A DNA stretch of 15,653 nt. Origin: DATGIQ01 sp035295665. GTDB taxonomy: Bacteria; Planctomycetota; Planctomycetia; Gemmatales; Gemmataceae. Shown here piece by piece: positions 1 through 7,604 of this stretch (the first letter of the stretch is position 1; each line of letters opens with the position of its first letter). The stretch is taken from positions 1 through 15,653 of the forward strand of contig DATGIQ010000539.1 of the NCBI GenBank assembly GCA_035295665.1, written 5' to 3'. A program made the translations under genes and the position numbers. Below the pieces are notes generated by a model. The model was not told the origin of the DNA. It saw only the letters and a program-made list of their open reading frames with translations, and searched no databases.

Positions 1-1
1 C

Positions 2-994
2 CGGTTGCCATGCTCGGGCAGCCAGCCGTCTGCCCAAGCGGGCCTCGCAACGGCGACATCAGCTAACGCATGCCGGCTGGCGGAAGAAGCAGGCCTCCGG
101 CTGGCCGGACTCTTCAGCTCCTGGGAGGCAGGGGCCATTCACCCGATCTTTTTCTCTCCCCAGGTCCAGCTGATCCCGTTGCACACACACTCTCTGCCTC
201 CGAGCACCTACACCAATGCCTATCTCGTCGGCCATGACCCGGCTTACCTCCTCGATCCCGGCACAAGTGCAGCCGCTGAACAGGAGCGGCTATTTGCGGT
301 GCTCGACAAATTCCAGGCGGGCGGCGGCCGGTTGAGCGCCGTCGTCCTTACCCATCATCATCCCGACCATGTCGGTGCCGCCAATGTTTGTGCGGCGCGG
401 TACGGGCTGCCGATTGTTGGCCATGCGTTGACCGCCCAGGCACTGGAAGGGCAAATCGTCCTCAGCCGGCACATCGCCGACGGAGACCGCCTGGACCTCG
501 GCACGGCACCCGACGGCAGCGGGGCTTGGTATCTGGAGGCCATCCACACCCCCGGTCATGCCTCGGGACACGTGGCGTTTTTTGAACGCCATTATCGACT
601 CCTTTTTGCCGGGGACATGGTTTCCACGCTGTCGTCGGTGGTGATCGCTCCGCCGGACGGCGATTTGGCCGTGTATCTCGCTTCGCTGGAGCGTTTGCGT
701 GCTCTGAACTGCCGGCTCTTGCTGCCGGCACATGGCAGCGCCAGCGCTCGGCCGACGCAGACCATCGACGAATGCGTTGCCCACCGTATCAAACGGGAAG
801 AGCAATTGCTGGCCGCGCTCGGTTCCGGATCCCGCAGTGTGGCCGAGCTGGCCCAGGAGCTTTACAAAGGGCTCCCGGCGCAGATGATGAAGTTTGCCGA
901 ACTGCAAGTGTTGGCGGGGTTGCGCAAGTTGCAGGCTGAAGGGCGCGTCCAGGCGGTTCCACAGGACAAGGGCGAGGTCTGGCGAAGGCAATAG
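2..994 (+). CDS. MBL-fold metallo-hydrolase with C-terminal winged helix (5' end probably outside the window)
   Basis: This is a metallo-beta-lactamase-fold hydrolase of the LACTB2-like group, predicted to bind two metal ions. Numbering from the TTG at 5-7, the metal site shows as HHHPDH at residues 117-122, HTPGHASGH at 181-189 (H185 likely a ligand), AGD at 202-204 and PAH ending at H243. The last 70 residues or so (from about 258) match the winged helix associated with this subfamily (BLACT_WH type). The stop is TAG at 992-994. The frame is open to the left edge and holds no ATG before the catalytic domain, only the TTG at 5 and another at 179, so the true start probably lies upstream. In many bacteria a NUDIX domain precedes this kind of MBL domain, and residues 24-33 (RLAEEAGLRL) faintly resemble the end of a Nudix box. 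The substrate cannot be read from the sequence. The gene is the first visible member of a tight plus-strand run. Confidence 0.88.
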   Translation, partial: RLPCSGSQPSAQAGLATATSANACRLAEEAGLRLAGLFSSWEAGAIHPIFFSPQVQLIPLHTHSLPPSTYTNAYLVGHDPAYLLDPGTSAAAEQERLFAVLDKFQAGGGRLSAVVLTHHHPDHVGAANVCAARYGLPIVGHALTAQALEGQIVLSRHIADGDRLDLGTAPDGSGAWYLEAIHTPGHASGHVAFFERHYRLLFAGDMVSTLSSVVIAPPDGDLAVYLASLERLRALNCRLLLPAHGSASARPTQTIDECVAHRIKREEQLLAALGSGSRSVAELAQELYKGLPAQMMKFAELQVLAGLRKLQAEGRVQAVPQDKGEVWRRQ

Positions 995-998
995 CTCG

Positions 999-1007
999 AA
1001 GGAAGGA
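999..1007 (+). promoter_or_regulatory. Shine-Dalgarno site that fixes the start of the peptide transporter
   Basis: AAGGAAGGA lies 9 nt before the ATG at 1017. The same frame is open upstream to 894, but those 41 extra codons overlap the MBL gene and translate to a Cys/Arg-rich stretch unlike transporter sequence. This ribosome binding site therefore supports 1017 as the start. Confidence 0.75.
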
Positions 1008-1016
1008 CATCCACTC

Positions 1017-2915
1017 ATGGCACGGCATCCCAAGGGGCTCTATCTCCTGTTCGTCACCGAGATGTGGGAACGGTTCAGCTACTACGGGATGCGGGCCATC
1101 TTCGTGCTGTACATGACCAATGCCTTGCTCTTCGACAAGGCCGTCGCCGCCCGGATCTACGGCAGCTACACCGGACTCATCTTTCTCACGCCACTTCTGG
1201 GTGGATACGTGGCCGATCGCTACTGGGGCAACCGCCGCTCCATCATCGTCGGCGGCTTATTGATGGCCGCGGGCCAGTTTTGCCTGTTCCTCAGTGGCTC
1301 CATGTACTACGAGCGGAATCTAGCGATCGGCTTGATGTGCGTGGGTCTCGGGCTGATGATCTTCGGCAACGGTTTCTTCAAGCCCAACATCTCGACGATG
1401 GTGGGTCAGCTCTACCCGCCGGCGGACCGGAGGATCGACGCCGGGTTTACCATTTTTTACATGGGCATCAACCTGGGGGCCTTTCTCGCGCCGCTGGTCT
1501 GTGGCGGCGTGGGGGAGCGCTATAGCAGTGGCGGCCAGCCACTTCCGGAGTATTTCCGCTGGGGCTTCCTGGCGGCCGGCATCGGGATGTTGATCAGCGT
1601 CATTTTCTTCATCGCCTACAAGAACCTCTATCTGGTCACGCCCGAGGGGAAAGATATTGGTGCCGAGCCCAACAGGGTCCGTGATGCTCAGGCGATCGAT
1701 GGCACGGGGGGGTACTCGGCCGGTGCGATCTTGACCTGGGGTGCTCTCCTACTCGTTCTGGGTCTGCTGTTTTATCACGGATTTGCCTTCGGCTTCGTTG
1801 CCCAGCCGCTCTTGAGCTTTACCTCTCCACTCGATTACAACGCCCTCATCAGTGCCGTCATCTTCGCCACGGCGATCACCATGCTCGGATTCATCATCTC
1901 GGATAAAAGCCTCACCGCCGTGGAAAGAGATCGGATTTGGGTGATTTACGTCGTCGTTTTCTTCGTGATTTTCTTCTGGTCGGCTTTCGAGCAAGCCGGA
2001 GCGTCGCTGACCTATTTTGCTGAAGAGCAAACTCAGCGAACGATCAATCTGGATCTCCCCATGGTCGCCGTGCATTGGATCTCGCTGGGCCTGGTGGCCG
2101 TGCTGGCGGCCATTTTCTTATGGGGACGCCGTGTGCTCCGTGAGGAGCCAACCAGTCTTCGGATCTTGTTGAATGGTTTGTTGGCGGCCGGCCTGGGTTA
2201 CTTGATCTACCAAAATCTGGAGTATGTCCGCCAGGAGCGCGAGACACTCTCCTTCAAGGAGATCCCGGCGAGCTATTTCCAGTCGGTCAATGCCATCGGC
2301 ATTGTCTTGTTTGCTCCGTTATTCTCCAGCTTGTGGACGCGGTTGGGTAACCGGGGCCTGGAGCCGCCCTCGGTTGTCAAACAGGCGTTGGGGCTGCTGT
2401 TCCTGGCCCTGGGCTACTTGCTCATCGCCTTTCGAGTTCGCGATCTCGATCCAACGGTCAAGGTCAGCATGTTCTGGCTTACCGCTCTGTACGTGACGCA
2501 CACCTGGGGCGAGCTGTGTCTTTCGCCCATTGGGTTGTCGCTGGTGTCAAAGCTGGCCCCGGCGCGCTTCGCATCGCTGCTCATGGGCGTTTGGTTCCTG
2601 GCCAACGCTACGGCGAGCAACTGTGCGGGCTGGCTCAGCGCCTTGTATCCTCCTTCGGAGAAGGAATTTCAAAGTGCCGCCAAGGTCGGCATTGATTTGC
2701 CGGCAATTCTGCACCGGACAATCACTCCGACCGCAGAACAGCTCGAAGCCCTCCGCCAAATTGGCGTCCGCACATCGTATCCCGAGTTGTTTGGCATGGA
2801 AATCCACGACCTGTATCAGTTCTTCCTGATTTTTGTGTTCAGCGCGGGCTTCGCCTCGTTTTTGCTGCTGCTGTTGTCACGGAAACTGTTGCGCATGATG
2901 CACGGAATTCGCTAA
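1017..2915 (+). CDS. POT/PTR2 family proton-dependent peptide transporter (MFS)
   Basis: This is an inner-membrane, proton-coupled di-/tripeptide symporter of the POT (PTR2) branch of the major facilitator superfamily. The ExxERFxYY proton-coupling motif is intact at residues 15-23 (E15, E18, R19, F20, Y22, Y23). The family signature FFKPN is at 120-124, followed by a FYMGINLGAF stretch typical of helix 5. EQAGASL in the second half is another common POT motif. Many hydrophobic segments of about 20 residues run through the whole protein. At 632 residues it is longer than classic bacterial POTs (about 500). The extra length includes a soluble loop of roughly 60 residues near the C-terminus (about 545-605, around SEKEFQSAAKVG), just before the final helix. 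It starts 22 nt after the MBL stop and is followed 18 nt later by the DUF4432 gene, so the three are probably co-transcribed. Peptide preference is not readable. Confidence 0.93.
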   Translation: MARHPKGLYLLFVTEMWERFSYYGMRAIFVLYMTNALLFDKAVAARIYGSYTGLIFLTPLLGGYVADRYWGNRRSIIVGGLLMAAGQFCLFLSGSMYYERNLAIGLMCVGLGLMIFGNGFFKPNISTMVGQLYPPADRRIDAGFTIFYMGINLGAFLAPLVCGGVGERYSSGGQPLPEYFRWGFLAAGIGMLISVIFFIAYKNLYLVTPEGKDIGAEPNRVRDAQAIDGTGGYSAGAILTWGALLLVLGLLFYHGFAFGFVAQPLLSFTSPLDYNALISAVIFATAITMLGFIISDKSLTAVERDRIWVIYVVVFFVIFFWSAFEQAGASLTYFAEEQTQRTINLDLPMVAVHWISLGLVAVLAAIFLWGRRVLREEPTSLRILLNGLLAAGLGYLIYQNLEYVRQERETLSFKEIPASYFQSVNAIGIVLFAPLFSSLWTRLGNRGLEPPSVVKQALGLLFLALGYLLIAFRVRDLDPTVKVSMFWLTALYVTHTWGELCLSPIGLSLVSKLAPARFASLLMGVWFLANATASNCAGWLSALYPPSEKEFQSAAKVGIDLPAILHRTITPTAEQLEALRQIGVRTSYPELFGMEIHDLYQFFLIFVFSAGFASFLLLLLSRKLLRMMHGIR

Positions 2916-2933
2916 TCCTCGGGTGCAACGATC

Positions 2934-4130
2934 ATGACGCGGCAAAAAACCTGGACCCTCACCGACGCAGCCAACAATGTGTGGCTCGACAGTTTCACCG
3001 TTGGGAACGATAGCTTGCGCTTGGCCACACCGCACGATTGGTCCATTCACAAGCGAACCCTCCGGGGTGGTTTGCGTGATGGCGTGGACCTGATCGAGAT
3101 CCACAACGGGGCCCTCTCCTACTCAGTGCTGCCGACGCGCGGGATGGGGTTATGGCGGGGCGAATACCGGGGGAATTTCCTCGGGTGGCGGGCGCCCGTG
3201 CTTGGGCCGGTCCATCCGAAATATGTCCATCTCGACGACCGGGGCGGCCTGGGCTGGCTGGCGGGGTTCGATGAATGGCTTTGTCGCTGCGGTCTCGCCT
3301 CCAATGGGCCGCCCGGGGAAGATGTCGTCACCGACAAGGCCGGCCACTCGGTTCGCAGCAAGCTTACGCTGCACGGCCGGATCGCCAATCTACCGGCCCA
3401 CTTTGTGGAAGTGCGCATCAACCTTGATCCGCCACATGAATTGACCGTCGTGGGCCAGGTCGAGGAGAGCGCCCTGTTCTTTCCTCATCTGTGCCTGACC
3501 ACGACCTACACCACGGTGCCGGGCTCGAACCGATTGGTCATCCATGACCTGGTCGAAAACCGCGCCGCCGAATCGGCCGAAATGCAGATTCTTTACCATT
3601 GCAATCTGGGTCCTCCGCTCCTCGAAGCTGGGAGCCGGATTGTCGCCCCCATGGGTGAGATGGCTCCCTTGACCCCGCGCGCCGCCGAATCGATGGCGAC
3701 GGTGGATACCTATCCCGGTCCGACACCGGGCTTCGCCGAACAGGTCTATGCCTATGATCTGCTCAGTGATGCCGCGGGCCGCACGCTGGCGCTACTCTAT
3801 AATTCCGCAGCCGACCGCGGCATGGTTTTGCGCTGGAATCGAAAGGAGCTTCCCTGCTTCACGGTGTGGCGAAATTGTGCCGCCGCAGAAGACGGCTACG
3901 TGACCGGCCTCGAGCCCGCCACCAACTATCCCAATTTCAAGAGCTTCGAGCGGCAGCATGGACGCATCCGTACGCTGCCGCCCGGCGGCCGATGGGAGTG
4001 CAGCTGGAGCATGGAAGTCCTCGACACCGCGGCCGGAGTGGCCAAGGTTCTGGCCGAGGTCGTGGCCTTGCAAGCCCACGCGCGCCCGGTCATCCATCCC
4101 ACGCCCCATGCAACGTTTTCTCCTCCCTGA
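2934..4130 (+). CDS. DUF4432 family protein, aldose 1-epimerase-like
   Basis: This 398-residue protein looks like the DUF4432 family, which shares the galactose-mutarotase (aldose 1-epimerase) beta-sandwich fold. Recognisable stretches are VLPTRGMGLWRGEYRG (65-80), GFDEWLCRCGL (111-121), LHGRIANLPAHF (146-157) and YHCNLGPPLLEAGSRI (221-236). H148 and H222 sit where conserved histidines are expected and could be catalytic. No signal peptide is visible, so it is probably cytoplasmic and acts on a sugar or sugar derivative; the actual substrate is unknown. The ATG at 2934 lies 18 nt after the transporter stop and has no strong Shine-Dalgarno, consistent with translation coupled to the upstream genes. 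The C-terminus (last 30 residues or so) is Ala/His/Pro-rich and looks like an unstructured tail. Family assignment is fairly confident; function is not. Confidence 0.85.
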   Translation: MTRQKTWTLTDAANNVWLDSFTVGNDSLRLATPHDWSIHKRTLRGGLRDGVDLIEIHNGALSYSVLPTRGMGLWRGEYRGNFLGWRAPVLGPVHPKYVHLDDRGGLGWLAGFDEWLCRCGLASNGPPGEDVVTDKAGHSVRSKLTLHGRIANLPAHFVEVRINLDPPHELTVVGQVEESALFFPHLCLTTTYTTVPGSNRLVIHDLVENRAAESAEMQILYHCNLGPPLLEAGSRIVAPMGEMAPLTPRAAESMATVDTYPGPTPGFAEQVYAYDLLSDAAGRTLALLYNSAADRGMVLRWNRKELPCFTVWRNCAAAEDGYVTGLEPATNYPNFKSFERQHGRIRTLPPGGRWECSWSMEVLDTAAGVAKVLAEVVALQAHARPVIHPTPHATFSPP

Positions 4131-4245
4131 ACCGTGAGTTGGAACTAAACTTGGTGATGCCGACCGTAGGGATTGTTCGGATTGTGCAGGGGCTGCCGAG
4201 CGCCGGCGGGGATTCCGGCAACTTTTCCTATGAGGTAGGTTGCTC

Positions 4246-4273
4246 TTGCTGCCGAATTCGTTGCAAATAGAAA
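4246..4273 (+). promoter_or_regulatory. Weak candidate sigma70-like promoter for the cyclophilin-domain surface protein
   Basis: TTGCTG at 4246-4251 and TAGAAA at 4268-4273 are 16 nt apart, in the 264-nt gap before the gene that starts at 4395. Each box matches four of six consensus bases, so this is only a suggestion. No other convincing promoter was seen in this gap. It also holds a short palindrome, CCGCA-TC-TGCGG, at 4310-4321. Confidence 0.2.
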
Positions 4274-4394
4274 AGATGGGAGGACTGCCGAAGGTTTGTC
4301 GGGTGCCCCCCGCATCTGCGGTGGTTCTCTCCAGTGCCGCTTTCGGCGGATTGGCCTGACTTTCCCGCGACCCCTCAACTGAGCGAGATGACCC

Positions 4395-7300
4395 ATGCAA
4401 AACTGGTTGCGCCGCTGGTTCCGTGTTGGGCAAGATCACAAACGACCGCGCCGTCCAGGCCGTCCTTCGTTGGAAGGCCTAGAAGATCGCTGTCTGCTGG
4501 CGGCGCCGGTAATCGATCCGATCAATTTCACGCCCTTGAATATTCCAGCCAAGAAAACGTTGTTCGTACCCATCACGGCCACCGACACGGACGGAAATCC
4601 GCTGACGTATATGGTCAGTAGCAGCAATGCACAAGTCAGTGTCACCGCCCGGAACAACCCGCATCCGTACCTCAAGCTCTCGGTGGCGGGGTTTGGCGAC
4701 ATGGTGTTTCAATTGTTCGACGATTTGACGCCGATGACGGTCGGGATCGTTAGCGGGCTCGTCAAAAGCGAGTTTTACAATGGCCTGATATTTCATCGCG
4801 TCGTGCCGAATTTTGTGATTCAGGGCGGGGATCCCAATGGCAACGGCTCGGGGGGGCCTGGATTCCAGTTTGGCGATGAATTCAATCCGTCCGCAATATT
4901 CAGTGGCAACGGCCAGCTGGCCATGGCGAATTCGGGCAAAGACACGAACGGCTCGCAATTCTTCGTAACGGTTGGCCCGCAGCGGTTCCTCGATTTCAAC
5001 CACACGATCTGGGGGCAGCTGGTGCGCGGCTTCGATGTCTTGAGCCGGATCGATCAAGTCCAGACGGACAGCAATAACAAGCCGCTCACGCCGGTGGTGA
5101 TCACGAGTGCCACCATCATTCAGGACACGACCGATACGGTGCTTAGCCTGTCTACGACAGCGACTACCGGATCGTCCACGATCACGGTGACTGCCAGCGA
5201 TGGCAAGGGCGGAACTTCCACGCAGATGTTCACGGTCCAAGTGGTTGCCGACGTGGATAGCAATAGCCAGCCCGTCAACGACCCAGCCATCTTGGGTCCC
5301 GTTTCCAGCGTCGTGACACCGGTCAATACGCCCGTGAATATCAACCTGACCAGTACCGACCTGGAGAACGATCCGCCACAATTCGAAGCGATCGTGCAAG
5401 GGAACAACACCCAAGTTACGGCGGCGGTCAACGGCAATGTCGTTACCGTAACCCCCACGGGGGGATTTACCGGTCCGGTGCAAATCCTCGTCGGGGTCAA
5501 AGACCAAGGCGCGACCAGCCGCGGCAGTACGAGCGATCCCTTCGACACCGAGTTGATCACGGTCGGCGTTGGCGATCAGCAAATTGTGGCCACGGCAATG
5601 CCGGTGTCGGCCACCGAAGGCGCTCCTTCCAACACGGTTACGGTTGCCACATTCATCGACCAGGATCCCAACCCGGTGGCCAGCGATTTCACCGCTAGCA
5701 TCAACTGGGGTGATGACCATGTATCGGCAGGCACCGTAACGCTGGGCTCCGGAGGCATGCTCACGGTTACGGGGACCAACACCTACAAGGAGGCAGGGAC
5801 ATTCCCGGTCAAGGTAACGATTAACGACCGACTGGGGGCGACCGCCACCACGACGAGCACGGCCACGGTCGCCGATGCCGCGCTCACTGCCCAGGGTGTC
5901 GCTGTGTCGGCGGGCGGCGGAGTGCCGCTCACCAATGTGCTGGTGGCAACCTTCACGGATAACGATCCGAATGGCATGGTGAGTGACTACGCCGCCACCA
6001 TCAACTGGGGCGATGGGACTTCGACCACCGGCACCGTCACCGCTGGAAGCAATAACGTCTTCAGCGTGACCGGCTCGCACACCTACAGCACCCAAGGCAA
6101 CTTCACGCTGACCACGACGGTCAATGATGTCAACACAGCCGGCGATGTGCCGGGCAATGTTACCTCCGCCACCACGATGGCCACGGTGCAGCAAGCCATC
6201 GCCACCACGACGGCCCTGACGGTGTCGCCGAGCAGCACAACCATCTTTGGCCAGCCTGTCGTGCTGACGGCCACGGTTTCCGCAGTCACGACAGGTTCTG
6301 GGACCCCGTCCGGAACGGTCACGTTTAATGACGGATCGACGATCCTCGGAACCGCTCCCGTCGATGCCAGCGGCACAGCCACGTTTACCGCTTCGGCACT
6401 GGCGGCAGGTACGACTCATTCGCTCACCGCCGTTTTTAACGGCGCCGGCTTGTTCACCGGCAGCACCTCGCCGGTGGTAACCCAGACCGTCAATCAGGCG
6501 GACGCCACCATCACGGTCACCGCCTCACCCAACCCCGCAACGGCCGGCCAGAGTACAACCTTGACCGCCATCGTTGCTGCCCTTCCACCGGGAGGCGGGA
6601 CACCCACTGGTACAGTTACCTTCCAAGACGGCACGACTTCCCTGGGCACCGTCACGCTCGATTCAACCGGCAAGGCCACGTTGCAGACCTCGAGCTTGAC
6701 GGCCGGAGCCCACATGATCACGGTGACGTACTCCGGGGACAAGGATTTCAATGCCGCTACGTCGACGGCGTTGAGTCTGACCGTAAATTCCGCCCCGGTT
6801 GGGACGAACCAGAGCTATGTCTTGCAGCTCTATCAAGACGTGCTTGGCCGCGCTGCCGATACGCAAGGTCTGAACAGTTTTACGAACGCGCTCAACAACA
6901 ATACGTTTACCCGCGCCCAAATTGCGACGGCAATCGCCGAGACAGATGAAGCGCGTACCCATGAAATTCAGAACTTGTACCAGACCTATCTGGGCCGAGC
7001 GGCGGATCCCACCGGGCTAGATTTATCGCTGCGCTTCCTGAAAGCCGGCGGTCCGCTCCAGAAGCTCCGAACGGTCATCCTGGGCTCCAACGAGTACTTC
7101 CAAACCAAGTCGGGCAGCAGCAACAACACGTTCTTGACGAACGTGTACCACGATGTGTTGAACCGGGCGGTCGACCCGGTCGGCCAATCGCTGGGCAGCC
7201 AGGCCTTGGCTTCCGGCACGAGCACGACGCGCGTGGCCGAGGCTGTGCTCTTCAGCATGGAAGGGGAGCAGGACCTGGTTCAGAACTACTACACCCAGCT

Positions 7301-7424
7301 CCTGCACCGCACCGCCGACAACGTCGGCATCAATGCGTCCACGGCCGCATTGGCACACGGCGTCAGCGATGAAAAAATCCTCATCGAGATCATCAAGTCC
7401 GACGAGTATTTCAATCGATCGTGA
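4395..7424 (+). CDS. Exported multidomain protein: cyclophilin PPIase nested in a cadherin-like domain, PKD/Ig-like repeats, DUF4214 tail
   Basis: This 1009-residue protein is probably exported or surface-bound. Residues 1-37 are basic and end in LEGLEDRCLLAA, the planctomycete LEPR-XLL-type N-terminal signature. A cadherin-like domain begins near 38 (ITATDTDGNPLTY, 60-72) and resumes near 247-285 (ITVTASDGKGG, 263-273). Between them, at about 93-243, sits a cyclophilin domain that catalyses prolyl cis-trans isomerisation. Its active-site residues are present: F133, H134, R135, F140, Q143, M177, A178, N179, Q188, F190 and H203. F198 replaces the tryptophan linked to cyclosporin binding, as in many bacterial cyclophilins. 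Another Ig/cadherin-like region spans about 290-395. Two PKD-like repeats follow, with INWGDD at 436-441 and INWGDG at 536-541, then two Ig-like repeats (TVTFNDG at 641, TVTFQDG at 740). Four DUF4214 units fill 803-1009. The start ATG has no strong Shine-Dalgarno. A hairpin region follows the stop. Confidence 0.9.
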   Translation: MQNWLRRWFRVGQDHKRPRRPGRPSLEGLEDRCLLAAPVIDPINFTPLNIPAKKTLFVPITATDTDGNPLTYMVSSSNAQVSVTARNNPHPYLKLSVAGFGDMVFQLFDDLTPMTVGIVSGLVKSEFYNGLIFHRVVPNFVIQGGDPNGNGSGGPGFQFGDEFNPSAIFSGNGQLAMANSGKDTNGSQFFVTVGPQRFLDFNHTIWGQLVRGFDVLSRIDQVQTDSNNKPLTPVVITSATIIQDTTDTVLSLSTTATTGSSTITVTASDGKGGTSTQMFTVQVVADVDSNSQPVNDPAILGPVSSVVTPVNTPVNINLTSTDLENDPPQFEAIVQGNNTQVTAAVNGNVVTVTPTGGFTGPVQILVGVKDQGATSRGSTSDPFDTELITVGVGDQQIVATAMPVSATEGAPSNTVTVATFIDQDPNPVASDFTASINWGDDHVSAGTVTLGSGGMLTVTGTNTYKEAGTFPVKVTINDRLGATATTTSTATVADAALTAQGVAVSAGGGVPLTNVLVATFTDNDPNGMVSDYAATINWGDGTSTTGTVTAGSNNVFSVTGSHTYSTQGNFTLTTTVNDVNTAGDVPGNVTSATTMATVQQAIATTTALTVSPSSTTIFGQPVVLTATVSAVTTGSGTPSGTVTFNDGSTILGTAPVDASGTATFTASALAAGTTHSLTAVFNGAGLFTGSTSPVVTQTVNQADATITVTASPNPATAGQSTTLTAIVAALPPGGGTPTGTVTFQDGTTSLGTVTLDSTGKATLQTSSLTAGAHMITVTYSGDKDFNAATSTALSLTVNSAPVGTNQSYVLQLYQDVLGRAADTQGLNSFTNALNNNTFTRAQIATAIAETDEARTHEIQNLYQTYLGRAADPTGLDLSLRFLKAGGPLQKLRTVILGSNEYFQTKSGSSNNTFLTNVYHDVLNRAVDPVGQSLGSQALASGTSTTRVAEAVLFSMEGEQDLVQNYYTQLLHRTADNVGINASTAALAHGVSDEKILIEIIKSDEYFNRS
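5592..6191 (+). repeat. Tandem pair of PKD-like repeats within the surface protein
   Basis: Two units of almost exactly 100 codons lie head to tail (residues about 400-499 and 500-599). Landmarks repeat at constant spacing: VATF at 417 and 517, INWGD at 436 and 536, VTG at 458 and 558, and a TY motif in the hinge (NTYKEAG / HTYSTQG). Even the DNA around ATCAACTGGGG (from about 5700 and 6000) is nearly identical, suggesting fairly recent duplication. A second pair of about 99 residues, of bacterial Ig-like type, follows directly. Confidence 0.7.
6828..7421 (+). repeat. Four DUF4214 units at the C-terminus of the surface protein
   Basis: The motif (L/V/Y)Y-x4-L-x-R-x2-D-x2-G recurs at residues 812 (LYQDVLGRAADTQGL), 861 (LYQTYLGRAADPTGL), 917 (VYHDVLNRAVDPVGQ) and 965 (YYTQLLHRTADNVGI). 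Spacing is about 48-56 residues. The first and second units each end in a (D/N)E(A/Y) segment and the fourth in SDEYF. DUF4214 commonly ends large exported bacterial proteins; a role in surface attachment or secretion is inference. The third and fourth units have lost the LGR tripeptide. Confidence 0.75.
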
Positions 7425-7440
7425 GCACGAGACAGGGAGG

Positions 7441-7493
7441 CCAGGAGAGGGGAGACAAGCAGACCTGCAGCTTCTCCCCCTCTCCTGGTCTGC
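7441..7493. terminator. Hairpin region after the surface-protein gene, possible terminator
   Basis: CCAGGAGAGGGGAG at 7441-7454 pairs with the segment at 7474-7488, forming a stem of about 14 bp with one bulged C, 17 nt after the stop codon. A competing stem is possible between GCAGACC (7459-7465) and GGTCTGC (7487-7493); the two overlap, so only one can form fully. No T-tract follows, so it is not a textbook intrinsic terminator. Confidence 0.5.
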
Positions 7494-7604
7494 CCTTCTG
7501 CTGCGCATATCTGCCGCTACCCATTCTGGGCGCGAGTTGTTAAAACATCTCATAGACAACTTCTTCGTCGAGAGCCTTTCAATCCTCTATCCAGTGAGCG
7601 ACCT

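Noticed and set aside
894..1016. Upstream extension of the peptide transporter frame
   Set aside because: It overlaps the MBL gene, encodes Cys/Arg-rich sequence unlike POT proteins, and the Shine-Dalgarno lies before the ATG at 1017.
4479..6419. A 646-codon open frame on the minus strand opposite the surface-protein gene
   Set aside because: Its translation is Arg/Gly/His/Asp-rich without domains, typical of the antisense of GC-rich Thr/Val/Gly-coding DNA, while the plus-strand product has clear domains.
7489..7604. Promoter for the tricorn gene around TTGTTA at 7537
   Set aside because: No acceptable -10 box lies at 16-18 nt from it.
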